A stretch of DNA of 64,000 nt, from NCBI RefSeq assembly GCF_000224145.3, contig NW_004191362.1, positions 1 through 64,000 of the forward strand. Reading direction: 5' to 3'. Of this stretch, positions 11,101 through 26,100 are shown in pieces (position 1 is the stretch's first letter; every line of letters starts with the position of its first letter). A program made the position numbers and the translations under genes. Below the pieces are notes generated by a model. The model did not search any database. It was not told the origin of the DNA and saw nothing but the letters and a program-made list of their open reading frames with translations. The DNA is from Ciona intestinalis (taxonomy: Eukaryota > Chordata > Ascidiacea > Phlebobranchia > Cionidae).

Positions 11101-14100
11101 CCTGAATGGACTTGTAGAATTGGTTTGGTTAGTTGTACCGGCATCAAACACATATCGGCCCAACATTGGGTGACTGAGTGTATGATTCGCATCCAATATT
11201 CTTGTCATTCCAACATTAACATTTCCTCCATCAATGCAAACTAAACCATCCAAGTCTGTGTCGGTGTATCTGGGGAAGAAAAGAAATGTAGAGTACATAA
11301 AATTTTGATTTATTTTTATTTCATTGCGTTCTATCGTGCTCTGAATCTCTGGCTACAAGTAAAAGTTGAAAACTCTCTTGTTTGTGGATTTTAATTTGTG
11401 GCTTTGGGTTTGTGACTTTAAATGTGTCGCTTATATTTTTGGCCACATTGAATCACAGAATTGTGACTTACCCAGCTTGTATCACCAAGGTAGATGAACC
11501 AACATTAATAGCGATCATTGAAACACAACTATGGCCCTCCTGGTCGCATGGAACCATTCGAATCTATTTAAAAAACAAGCAAAGATTGCATCTAAGTATC
11601 AAAGATTTCATCAGTAATATCATTTATTTATCATCACAGTGTAGGTCTGTCGGACGACCAGAGCTAACCACGTGCATTCTATTGTAAATGGTGACTTCAT
11701 ACACTTCATGTCTGCCATTAAATAAGTATGTATACTAAAACTTTTTTTGTTCCCAATAAGTGACCACTGAGTCAGAGCAATTAAGATTAGATGTATTCCT
11801 CAAGGAAACATCCACCCATAATGGTAGCAGTAAGATTTGAATCCAGTATTATCAGGTTACAAAAGCGAACGCCCAAACCATTACTATTTCAAGTGTTGGT
11901 AAGCCAATGCATTCACATTCACCTGTACAGATAAACCTGCAGATCTGTATAGAACATAATCACCACTACCACGGAAGTTGAACAGGGATCCATCAAACGT
12001 ACTGAAGTGAGCGGCAGAATATACAAGCCCAGTGTATATAGTTTTGGTTGTGTTTTTAATTCCTGAAATTTGTTAAAATTTTTTAATTTTGGTAAGTTAA
12101 GATGTATGCACATTTTCCGTCCAACTGGATTAATAATATCCTATTAAATAAACTGCAATGGCTTAAAGTTTGTTGCCAATGTTTAGGGTTAATACTTGGC
12201 AAATTTGTAATCAATGATTTGTGTTTGTTTATATGTTTTATCTGTTGTTTTTCTTTATTTCCATTCCTGTACATAAACTTATTATTTTAAAACAGATAAA
12301 ATTGCATTTTTAACCAAAGTAAACAAAAATAATTTTCTAAAAAATAAAAACATAAAATAAGAATCCAGCTAACAAAAAGCAAGATACTTTTATGTTCAAA
12401 TAACTTAAACTAAAACACAAACCTTGGCTAGCAGCAACTGAGCAGTCACTTCCTATCCAGCCTTCAATACATTGCTCACAGTTTGTGTCGTTTCTAAACC
12501 TTTCCTTGCATTCACAGATGCCGGTGCTTGACACACATGTACCATGCCCGTAACATGGATTTAATTCACCACCTGGGCAGATGTTTTGACACCTGCTGCC
12601 CCAGTAACCAGGTAGACATGCGCAGTAACCTGGATCATTTGCACCATCAGTGTATGGACCTGCAATCTGTGAAACCAATGCAAAAATGTTAAAGTATAGT
12701 AGTATTTATAATTAATTTATATTAATAGTTGGTCAATTAAACTTAAGAGTCAGGCAACTTGAAGAGATTAATTTTATATTCTATTACACACAAGTCTTGC
12801 GCACGCTCGATTTATGGAACTTTGTGGGTTATTGTTTTTCTATATGGCTGATAATTTATAAATTATAAAATCCATTAGTGACCACTAGGTTGAAGCAATC
12901 ACTAATAATATTCCTGAAATAAGGAGGATACAGTATATTGAAAATGCTCACGAAACCGCTACAAAGAGTTTTAAACAATTTCAAACCCCATACCTGCGTT
13001 GGCTTGATGTCGGTTGCACATTCTGTTGTTGAATCATTCGAAGAAGCAACGTTGGGTGGGTTGTTGTTGTTGGGGTTGTTTAAAACCCATTTAATGATCT
13101 CATCATTGGAAGAAGTGCTGGAATATAAGAAGAAATTATATTATAAAAATATAATGTAACTTTTATTTGTCCTTGCGATTACGGTAGTGAAGATTAAAGA
13201 ATGGAGAAAATAAAAAGACAAATGAAAAGGATATATCAGCAAAACGATAGTGGATTTTACACATAGCATACATACATTGCTATTTTACTAATTGTACACA
13301 TTAGTGCTGAAACGTATAGTCTACATACATAGATTATAATATACCTTGTTTTAAATACATTATAATGTCTTCCAGGGTAAAATGTGACAACTTGTCTGAA
13401 GTTTTTCTGGGTTCTTGTTTCAGTATTAGTTTCAATGATGAAATGGTTGTCAGCCCCATAGTCCACAGTCACAATATGTGAGTTGAAGTTCTCATATCCC
13501 CACCAAATATATTTCGCTTCTGATGTTACTTGTGTGCACGCCAGTAATGGCTGGTGATATAAATTTATTGATTCAATAACTTTTTATAGGTGTGTTGAAA
13601 TATAAGTATATTTAAAGTTGTAAACTATTTTTTTTTTAAATAGTGAAAAGAATTACACTGTAAGTTTCAAAACAGAACATTTTACTTAATTTTCTTTGTA
13701 AAGAAAATGCTATTGAAAATACCCGGAATACAGAAAACCTCTTCTGTAATTGGAGGGTGAAGGTATAACATTTATTTAAAATTGTGTCAAAACAAAACTT
13801 GCAGAAAGTTTTCTGGTACCTTAGTTTTTTTAAAGATAATTTGTTTAGAAATCAAAATCAAAAATGTTAAATTTTGGTTAGAAACGTTGGTTAGCTTTAA
13901 TTTACCTTAATCATATTTGTTCCTCCACTCCCTTCTTGTGGGTGACGGTACGCTCCTCTACCAGCCATGCATTGAATACTGCAGTGACCATCACCTATGT
14001 AGTCTTGGTGGCAGGTTGTACAAGATGGCGCGTCCCATCCTCCCTGGCATCTGGTTTAATCAATGGCATTTTTTTATAAGTGATAAATTATTTGTTAACT

Positions 14101-17100
14101 ATGATTGAACAGAGTGTGTGTTAGAACTTGAAGGGGAAGGTATGGTTGGGTAAACATGAATAACAAGAAAATACTTTTGAAAATATTCAGAATACAGAAA
14201 AAGTGTTTTGTGACTAGAGGGTAAAGGTGTTACAGTTATTTCAAAAACATGTGTATGCACCAGTGGTTATGAATGGGTAATATGTAACACACCCATATTC
14301 AGCTGACTTGATATTTGGGTTAAAGTATTTTGTTTAATAATATACAACAGGAAAAAGATAAATATTTATCCGCAAAGTTGCAACCAGTAAATAGGGGGCA
14401 TGATGTCACTATATATGGTGTGAGGTTAATAATAATCCTAACTTGTCAGGAAAAATGCAAACTTATAACATGGGTGTTTTGAATTAAATGAAAACAAATA
14501 GAAACATATAGAGATTTCTAAAGCTTGTTTATATATTATTATACCAGTATAAATATGAACTTACACATTACAAGTATCTCCACTCCACTTTCCATTGACA
14601 CCATCATTATAACAGATACACTGAGTGTCGTTACTTTCCGCACCATAACCATGGAAACAAGGAACCTGAGAAGTAGTTTCAACAATGACCCATACATCTA
14701 TTTATTGTTCAAAATATGTATTTTTACTTTACATTGTTTCATTTTTTTCAGGTTGTACACTTTTCTTACAATTACACCTTTATTTGTTTATAATAAATAA
14801 AGTCAAAGTAGTTAATTTATACTGTAATGTAGGTTTGGCAGGGACGATTTTATTTGGTAGTTTTCCCTAAGTAATAGTTTTTACCTTTTCTTATTTGTTT
14901 AAACTAATTTGATCTTCACTATCGTACCAAAAAAGAAAAAGTTAAGTTATGTCAATTCATCATGTCGCATATGTTATATATTTATAATAATGTCAATTCA
15001 CCTCACAAGAGCTTGAATATCCAACCCTTCCACTGATGCATCTATCACAAAGTGATCCTGTGTATCGACTTCTACACCTTTCGCAAGCGTCTCCATCAAA
15101 ACCATGGTCGCATACACATTGTGGGACAGAATCCAAAAGTGTGCAGGCACCTGTGGTATATATTCTTGATGAAATATAACAACAATATATAGATGATATT
15201 ACAAAAACAATTCGAACACCAATTTAAAAACATTCAGCTTAAAAATGGTCACCTAACTACCAAGCAAGCTTTAAAGTAAATTTTACTTGGTTTATTTTTA
15301 AAACTCGCAGTATATATCTTGAATTCTATATCCTCTGGTTATGATGCAAGCGATTAAACAACTACGCCAAAATGCCAGACAAAATCTTTTCCAAATTTAA
15401 ACTAAAAAAGATCCAAAAATATTACACATTTAATTATTTATTTTCACCTCTGTTATTACAATATGGTTCTCCCGGACAAATAAGCTCCGAGCAGTCATTC
15501 CCTCCAAAACCAGGTGAACACACACAAACTGAACGCTCATTAATCCTCACACACGAGCCACGACCTGAACACATTTCTTCCCCACCAGGACAGTGGAGTT
15601 CACCACAAGTTTCACCTTTGTAACCTGGGTAGGAGAAATAACATGCTATAAAAGTGGGTGGGGTGGATGATATTACAAAAAAATGACATTTTTTAGATGT
15701 TATTCTAAAAAATGTTTTAAAAGATAAAGTAAAAAATTGCCGAAGGGTGGAGAGACACCTGGATATGCTATTTCCATGTTTTAACCAAGTAAAAACGTAA
15801 TTTTGAAACTAAATTTTAACGTAATTTTGCAAACTTTATTTTCCCAATAACAGTTCTATTTTATTCATTTTTTCAATGTTTTTCAACCGATATTTCAGTT
15901 TTCTATATGATTAACTTTGTAATCTGGGTAGGATATCATGTTTAAAAAATCAATATTTTAAGTTTTAAAAAAGAAATCAATACAAACCTTCTTGGCAGAC
16001 ACAGGTGTTCCCATCCTCACAAGTTCCCTTATTTGAGCAAGTGATATCACAAGCATCACCAGTGTAACAAACACTTGAGCAAACGCATGCCTCACTTTGT
16101 GGGGGGTCTTCATATCCATGTATACATGGTATGTTACATGAACCACCAATATAACCACCAGTGCAATTCACACACATAGGTTGGACAAAGTTGATGGCGT
16201 CGCAATCACCTGGGATGTAATTAGTTTTAACATACATAAATAAATATAATTTACTTATCCTTAAAGGGCAATGACAGTCGTTATGGTTATGGTAGTAAGT
16301 TTGTAATGATTAAGTGTTACATACTGAATTGGAGCAATTGTCCAAGACACACCAACCTATAACCCACAGCCACAAATACACACATTGCCACAATGGTAGC
16401 AGCACCAGGAATTAACCTTACCCTTTGCTCAGGAGGAAAACACCCTATTCTGCTACACCACCAACAGACCACGTACATTTTGTGTTTGCTATAATTTGGA
16501 TCAAAAGGGACAATTTTGACTTAAATAAGTAAATTTTCCCACAATGTTATTCTACTGTATTTATTTATATATATTGTTTTTCCACGATGGTTTTCTACCA
16601 TACCTCTATTAAAGCAATCAGGTGCTCCAGGACAGTCAGGTGTCGAACACCCTGTCCCCTTCCAACCACTATAGCAATGGCAAGATTGCTCCAGGATGCT
16701 ACAGTGGCCGTGGCCTGTACAATATTCAGCAATGCCAGGGCAGCCTTGCGTTTCACATTTGTCTCCTGTTGACATTTAAATATTTATTATTAATTTATAA
16801 TCATGTTAAAATGTTTTAAGCAAAACATTTTTTTTTAATTTCTTTAACTTTTTCAAATTTTTTTAACACATATTACTAAAGTCACTACTTACCCCACCAA
16901 GCCTCCTGGCAAGAACAAGCTCCTTCAACACAAGCTCCGTAACCAGAGCATTCTACATTACATGCAACCCCAGTATGACAGGAATCACACACACATACTT
17001 CATTTGAAGGGGTGCCAAACACACAAGACTTCTCGCATGCGTCGCCAAACCAACCTAGAAGGTTCGTTATTATGTAAGGCAACGCTTCCTGTATGTGAAC

Positions 17101-20100
17101 TTAAAAACAGAATTCAAAGCTAGTAAACTTAGTAGTCTCAATGTTAGGGTTGTTGGTTTGAAATTGTGAACATTCAAGATTCTTTTTCTGTATGGCTGAC
17201 AATTTGGACAACCTATTAGTAACCACTTGGTTGAAGCAATTGCCGTTAAGTGCCTTGTCCAAGAACACATACCCCCACAACAGTGTATCGACCTTTTACA
17301 AGAAGTAATTCCTACATACCTTCATCACAAAGTGTACAAGATGGTGGATCAGTTGTTGCATTACAAACAGACCTTCCATTACAATCAATCTCGCCAGGAC
17401 AGTCGGGAACGTGACAACCTGATCCTTTCCAACCGTGGTCACACCAACACTCAAGGTTGATAAGGTTACAACTCCCTTTACCACTGCAAGGAACACCTGA
17501 AAAAATAATTAACAATTATTTAATTAAAATTTATAATTCATTTATAATTGTCATGTTCTAATACGTTGGTGTCATGTTCTAATGAGTTTGAAACTTGTAA
17601 CATTAAGTGTTTTTAACAAAAAGTAAAAATTTAATTTGCTGCATTAAAGGGCCAAAATCTAAAACCTCTGAACAGCCTTGCTAAAGGTCTCACCCTTATA
17701 TAAAATAAGTGTCATGTTTCTTCACAATACATTGCAGTGCTTTTAGGTCAAAATATTTTATCACATTTATATATATTTTATTAAAACCTCACCAATTCCA
17801 GGACAGCTCGGTTGGTCACAATACGCGCCCCAGTTTCCAGTATTTAGCCCATCATCATTTGTACAGTCACATGAACCAGCTGTACAGTTACCATTCCCAC
17901 CACACATAGTATCGCATGATACACCATGGTAGCATGCATCACATTGACAGAAACCACTATTCTTGGGAACTTCTTCCCCGAATGCACAAGGCACTTCACA
18001 TGACGTTCCCATCCAACCATCGTTGCAGTTGCGACAGTAAGGAACAATAGCTGGAAAAATAAAGGTTTTTATCACAACTTTTGCAATAGTTGGTCTACAT
18101 GCAGCGATGAGGTCAGAATAAAAGAGTTGTGTCGGCGAAGGGGCGTGATGGTAACAATATAACTGTGCAGTTCAAGGAGATTATTTATCAAAGAATAAGC
18201 ACATGCGATGCTTAGATAGATGTTCATCATCTCATTACAATTGTGACAGTATGTAACAATGGAAAAACAAGAAGCTGCAAAAATGCGCCGAATAAAACCC
18301 TTTTTCTATAATATAGTATATGTCCAACTACATAATATGTTTATTTATACTGTGTGTACCAATTTTGATATGTGCCCAATTTCACTTTGTCCATAAAATA
18401 ATATGTGCCAAATCTCATTATATAAAAAATAACACTATGTGCTCAATAACATAAAACAAGAAATTAAATCACCATTTTTGAACGCTTGTAGTTGTGGATC
18501 ACTTGGGAAGCATTCACCTCGTTGGTTACAATCATCCAAACACTTAGGTATGTGGCAACCTGTGCCCGTCCATCCAGGGTTACAGATGCATTTGCCGGTA
18601 GCAGACACACATTGGCCGTGTCCAGAACAGTCAATCTCATTTACACCTAAGAAAAGTTGGTTCTTGCTTTAATTCCATATGTTTACCGACAATTTAATCT
18701 GCACAATTTCTATATGTGGATTATTTTAGGTGACCCATTTATCCTCACATGACGGGGCAATGACAGTCATTATAACACGGGTGTTGTGTTTCATACACCT
18801 TGTGCCTGCTTACAAGATACCACGTATGTAATTTTGTGGGTAATAATTTAAACGCTTACCTGGGCAACCTGGTTCTTCACAAAACTCTCCACGTCCTCCA
18901 TCGAAACCACAAACACAAGTTCCTTCATCAGAGCAAGTACCGATGTTTGAACACAAGATGTTACAAGCATGACCACTATAGCATGGAGCGCATGAACAGT
19001 TCTGTGCAGTTTCATCAATGGTGCCGTTCGAACACGTATATTCGCATGCCAGACCATAGAACCCAGGGTCGCATTCACATACGGGGGGTAGGTTAAGAAC
19101 GCTTATACCATCATCATTGGGAGGAAGAGGTGCTTGTACACACTCCCCATGTGAATTACAATCTGGATCTCCAGGACAATCAGGCACATGACATCCAACT
19201 CCAGACCAACCCTCAGAACAAACACATTTCCCAGACGCAAGGTTACAATCTCCATGTCGTGTGCAATCTCTGTCATAACCTGGACAACCAGGGATGTCAC
19301 AACTGTTGCCACGCCAACCATTGAATCCACAGTCACATATCCCATCTGAGCAGGTGCCCTGTAACAAAGTAAAACTGTATATTATTAATATAAACAGGTT
19401 AGAAAATAAACAGACATATCATTTTGCTGCCAAAAGAAGATCAAAAATGACAACGTACATATTAGACACTGAGTCTGTTTATTCAAACCATACCTGAAGG
19501 TTGCACAATAGATTGCAGTCACTCCCTGCATAGCAAGGATCACATTGACACCACCATGTTCCATTAAGCGATCTTTGGGCAGTTCCATGGTAGCAAGTTA
19601 GTTCACAACTATCACCCATGTATGGAGCATTGCAGGCACAATATGGTTCCACGTATTGGTATAAGGTATTGGCAGATGTAGGAGCACCGTTTAACAATGA
19701 TAATGGTGGTTGGCATACACCCCTACCAAGACAATCTGGTGAACCTGCAAAAAGTAAAAAAAAATATTATCACATACTTATTTATGCGCAGTGAGCTGTG
19801 AAACTCAAAATGTCTTTTTATGCATCGTATTGATAGTTTCATTTACCCTATGCCTGCTTGCAAGTAATCAAGTATTAAACTTTGTGTGTGTTTTGGCTTT
19901 GGTTTCTATATTGGTGTATGGTTGACAATTTGGACAACTCATTAGTAACTATCAAGTTGGAGCAATAGCCGTTAAAAGTCTTTTTCTATGACAATTCTGC
20001 TCACAATACAAAATATACTTCCTCAATGTATGGCTGCCAACTTGGAATATTCTATAGTGATCACTGAGTTGGATCAATTTCCATTAAGTGTCCAAGGAAA

Positions 20101-23100
20101 CACCTATACACAATACAGTACATACCTCCGCAATCGGGTACATGGCAAGCCACTCCCTTCCAGCCAGGAGAACATTCACATTCCATGCTTCCCAAGTTAC
20201 AATCACCATGTCCAGAACAATCTAATGGCCATCCCGGACAGCCTGGTACCGAACATGTAGATCCTTTGTAACCAAGCTCATAGAAACAACGACAATATAG
20301 TTCGTTGGTTCCACTGTCTTGTTGGCATTCACCAAAACCTAAAAGTTGCATATGAGTTAAAATTTGTAGTTAATATTTAAAAGGTTATTACTACGGGACA
20401 ATCACATATAAGTGTTCCTAGACAGTTTTTGCAAAAACCCAAACATTCAGCATAATTTGATTTAAAACTACAGCCACCCAATTTTTTGAACTATATTTTA
20501 CAAAACTTTTTGTAAGGGTAAAATAAAATGCTGATCATAGAGTGACCCACTATTTTGATCATTAAGAGCTTGAAATGTCTTAGACTCTAACAATTAGTTC
20601 TAACCTGTGTGCACTAACCAATGACATTTAACTGAATTATTTGCTGGCAATAAATTGTCAGCTATGTTTGTCAAGTACAATAATCTGAATTATAAACATA
20701 TTTAAAGTTAGTTTGAATTAAATATAAATACAAATATTAGTTTTAAATGAAAATACCTGAGCAAATAGAGTTGCACCCCACACCAGAGTAACAAGGATCA
20801 CAAACACATCTCGTCCCGTCAACATTTGTCCCATTCACGCATGGCTGGTCGCAGAATTCACCTCCCCATTCGGCAGAACATCTGTAATAGATGGCAAGGT
20901 TATTGTTTTGAAATAATATTAGTTAATATTAGTTGGGTTGTAGCACAGTGGGTCGAGTTCTTGTAAAATAGGAGGGAGGATACCAGTTCCTTAACATCAT
21001 TGTGGGTGTGCCTGCCTCAAAAAACTTAATGGTAATTGATCCAACCACTAATGAGTTGCCTAACTGTCAGCCATAGATTAAACAATCACCCAGAAAGTTA
21101 CATACGTGGTAACTTGTAAATGGACACAAGGTGTATGAAACCACCATATATTGTAAGAAATAGGAAACTGTACTATAAGTGTTATATTGCCATGTCATGC
21201 CAGGATAAATGTGTTGAACTTACCTGCACTGCCTTGGTATAGTATCCATACACTCTCCATGGTTATTACATTCATCTGGGCAAGATGGCGTACCACAATC
21301 TTCACCTGTCCATCCAGGGAAACATTCACATACACTGCTGGTAGCAGAACACATACCATTGCCATTACATGAACCATCCAACCCTGGGCAACCTGCAGAG
21401 ATATTTTAATATTTTATAAAGTTTTTTTTCAGAAATTTGTCCAATTGATTTTAGATTTAAAAAATATTAAATTTCTAAAAAATGTAAAGCGACAATTAAA
21501 GCCAAAAACTTATGACCAACAGTTAAATCTGCAAATATAAGGCCAACAAATGCTCATGTTTACCTATCTTGCTTTAAACTGTCAGCTTACAGTTCCAAAC
21601 TTCCAGATTTGAAATTTTCACTTTAGAATGTTGGGATAGAAAAAAGATTGAAACAAATGTTTGATATGATAGAATTACAAATGATGTTCATAAAATATTT
21701 CTAACCTTGATATTCGCATTTCTCTCCAACCCAAGCATCACCTGCTCTATTATCACACACACAAACATCTAAGTCAGCATCACAATGACCATTGTTTGAA
21801 CATTCAATGTCACAATCTAGTCCAGAGTAACATGGATGGCAGATGCAGGATTCTCCATTACTTGACTGTGGAATATAAAGTTACCATCACTTGTATTGTA
21901 AAGCTGACAACTTGAGCAACCCATAAGGGACCACTGCTTTTTTCGTTAAGTGCCTTGGCCAAAAACACACATGCCTACAATAGTGGTGGCATCAAGATAC
22001 ATTTGAGGTATTAGGCAAACATTGACTTAAATTCTAAAGCTCCTGGTATTTCTATACAGAACAGAAAGCCATAATGTTAAGCCACATACCACTGTTCCAT
22101 TGACGCATCGGATTCCACAAGCAGGGCCATACCAGCCGTCCAAACAATCCACACAGTGAGGTATAGTGACCAACCGAACAACCATTTGCCCAATATCCAA
22201 CTGGTCAGGCATACTTAGATAATATGGCTCAGTTGAACATACACCATTTCCATTACAGTTAGGTTCACCAGGACAATCTGGATCAGAACAACCAGGGCCA
22301 GAATAACCTTCATCACACGTACATATCTAAACGAGTAAAATGATGTTTATCAACCTAATTTGTAACTGAAACAGTTTTAATATTACTGTAATCGTAAAAA
22401 AGGGAAAATAAAAAGAATATATTTTAATATGTTTTGTAAACTAGTATACAAGGAATAAAACGCATGTAATATAAACTTGAATTTGTTAGTAACCACAAAA
22501 TAATTTTATACAACTAAGTATTTTTATTCGGTTGGCTTTAAATCGAGAGCCTTGAATTGAGAGAAAATTTAGCCTTGAACAAAAATTCAGTTTACCTGTT
22601 GTTCTGGATTGCAAGACCCATGGCCTGAACAGGAGACACCAACACCTGGGCATCCTGTCACTTCACATTTCTCACCCCAGTATCCAGCATTACACACGCA
22701 AGCATTGTCATCATTGGAGCATCGGCCGTTGCCTGAACACTCGGAGTTACATCCAACCCCAGCATAACACTGTAGAAAATAAAGCTGTATGATGATAAAC
22801 AGTAAACACCTATTCATCCTTTATTGCGGGGTTATATAGTTACGATACTGTGTTGTTTAGCACCATATGCTGTTGTCTACTACAACTTGTGTTTGCGTAG
22901 ACGTTGCCATAAATGTGTTTATGTTTTAGCTTAAAAATCATGGTCAATTAAAACAGGAAAAGAGACAAGTTCTTACAACGAGAGATAATTTCTAAAGAAA
23001 TAGAAACACTTTAAACCACGCTACTTATAAATGTGTTTTACAGTATTATTTGAACAGCAAATATGTTTTCGAAACTTAAACTTTTAAGCAAAGGGCTTTA

Positions 23101-26100
23101 TACCTGAGATAAATTATTTACAATAAAAAGCAGCTACACGGGACCCACCTGATGACATGTACATTCACCACTGTTAGCTACAACTTGACTTCCATTAACA
23201 CAAGGTTCATTACAACCATCACCCATCCACCCAGATGAACAATCAACACAACGAGGTGGGTCATAGTTGACTCCATCACAAATACCCCGCCCCTCACAGT
23301 CCGGCTCACCAGGGCAGTCGGTACGTTCACAACCAATACCTATCCATCCTGGTCTGCAGGTGCATTCAGATGTAGCGCTGTTGCAAGCACCTTGTACAAA
23401 GAGAAAGTTAGTTATTGCATATTCTAATATACAGTATGTATAATTCAAATTTGTTAAAAGGCATTTGGTTAAACTCAAAAGAGAGTAAAACTATTGAGCT
23501 ACAACTAATTAAAATAAATATAAAGCTCTATTAAAATAAATAAAAATCTAACACAATATAGGGTTAATATAATATAAATACAAAGATAAAGGTTTTCCAG
23601 CAAATTAATTTTCACGTTTCGATGTCCTATTAATATCATTATTGTAAAGGTAAATGATTTTATTTTATAACTTTTAAAACTTGATAAAACATTAGAATGG
23701 CCAGAACCGTTCTAATTTTATTCACTACCTTTTCCAGAGCAATCCAAATTGTTCAATCCAGGACAGCCAGGTATATCACATAGTTGTCCCTTCCAACCAC
23801 TTTCATAATCACACTGGCAAACACCATCAACAATATGACCATGGCCAGAACATTCAGAATTACAACCAACTCCAGCCCATCCAGGCTCACAGACACAGTT
23901 GCCGCTGTTGGCTGGCTCCTATAATAAATAAGATAATGTAAAATAATATGTTAGAATAATGTTTCACTTATTGTAAATATAAGCCTTCAATTTCCTTCAA
24001 TTTCAAGACCTTTATAACAAACCTGTGTTCCATGCAAACAAACAACCAACCTGTGTTCCATGCAAACATGGAGATCCACAATCGATTCCCATCCAATCAG
24101 AGTGACAATTGACACATACAGGTGGATCAACAGAAGAGTTACAACTTCCACGATTGTAACAGTCAGGGTCACCTGGTAAGATTGACATGTTTATAATGTG
24201 TGGGTGAAAAAAACATTTAATTAAATAAAAAAATTAAAGAATTAATAAATTAAAGAAAGCGGCCATTGTTTTTTTGAGTTTTATTTCTGCATAGTATGAG
24301 ATAATGTAAGTCATTAAGCCGATCCTTTTACATTACCTGGGCAATCAGGATACTGGCAACCAATACCTCGCCACCCTGGATCACATGTACATTCAGCTTC
24401 AGCGGAATCACAATCTCCATGACCAGAGCAATCAAGACCGTTAATACCAGGACAACCTGTGAAATAATGGTGTATGAATGTAACTTATATACCATTGCAT
24501 AGTGAGGTGATAACATTCGCTATAACACAGCTGTTCGGTTTCTTACACCTCATGTCCACTTATGAGTTATCACGTATGTTACTTATTTATTCTCGCGTGG
24601 TGGGGCAACGACAGTACTACAACACGTGTGCTTTGTTTAATGCACCTCAAGAGTTAGGTAGTGGCTGGTGGTAAAAGATTATCAGGGATTTGTTCAGGAA
24701 GATGTTGTTTAACCGTTAAAAAAATTGCAAATAACCTACTTTAAACATTTATTATTAAATTGTTGTTATTAAATTCACATGGCACCATATAATCTCTAAT
24801 ATATATCTAATCTTATACCACTTATATATCTTATACCACTTATATAGCAAACTTACCAGGAATGTCACAAAGTTCTCCTTTAAATCCAAGTTCAAATGTA
24901 CATACACAGACGCCATCAACTATGTGTCCGTTACCAGAACATTCAGAATTACAACCAACGCCCGCCCATCCAGGTTCGCACGCACAGTTCCCACTGTTTG
25001 GTGGATCCTGTTAAACACATAAAACGATAAATAAAATCCAAATGTTTTGTAAAAATAGGCAACTAATCTGTGATGCAACAACTTCATGTAAACACAAATG
25101 TAATATATAAATAAAAACTTCATCTGGTAAAAAACTAAACAAAAGGTGCAGAAAAGCTATTTAATTGTATTATATTGTGCCTGGTAGAAAGCACAACGGC
25201 AGAATGATCAAATATATTAACCTACCTGTACTCCATTCACACATGGATCATTGCAAGCTGCTCCCATCCATCCTTCCTGGCAATCTTTGCACACAGGAGA
25301 CCACAGCAACCTTCCAAGTAAACTGAACTCACTTTTAACTTGAAGACCTGCGATCTCAGCAACACAAGTTCCACGGTTGAAGCAATCAGGTTCACCAGGA
25401 CAATCAGGTTGGTGGCAAGCAACCCCTCTCCATCCAGCATCACATATACAAGTATGTGTTGAACTTATGCATTCACCATGACCTGTACAGTCCAAACCAT
25501 CATACCCAGGACAACCAGGCACTTCACAAGTGTCTCCTCTCCATCCAAGCAAAGGATCACAGTCACAAGTATCAGCGCTACAAGTTCCATATCCAGAACA
25601 TAGGATGTTACATTCTTTCCCAGTCCAGCAAGAATTACAACTACATTCTGGGGATGTTGGTGTGTATATAAACGCACCAGTTTCCCAATCAAAGCTCATA
25701 GTGTTGTTTTGAGATGGCATTACAATAACTCCGTTTGCGCAATGATGTTCACAAGATGTTCCGAAATATGACGCACTGCATTGACAAATAGGATTTGAGT
25801 TGCTGTCCAAATTACATTGTCCATGTCCTGAACAATCTGGCTCCCCAGGGCAGTCTATATCCGAACAGTCATTGCCTCCCCAGCCAGGTTCACAGTAGCA
25901 CTGGTGTAGCGCTTTGTTGCACACACCATGCCCATTACATTCAACACCAGAGCTTCCAGGGCATCTAGCTTCATCGCAACGGGTACCACCCCACAGTTCT
26001 GTATCCGTACACACACAAGATGATGATAGGGCATTCTGAACACAAGACCCACGCGCTGAGCATTCAAGTTCGCAGTAAGTGCCAGAGAAACATGATTCAC

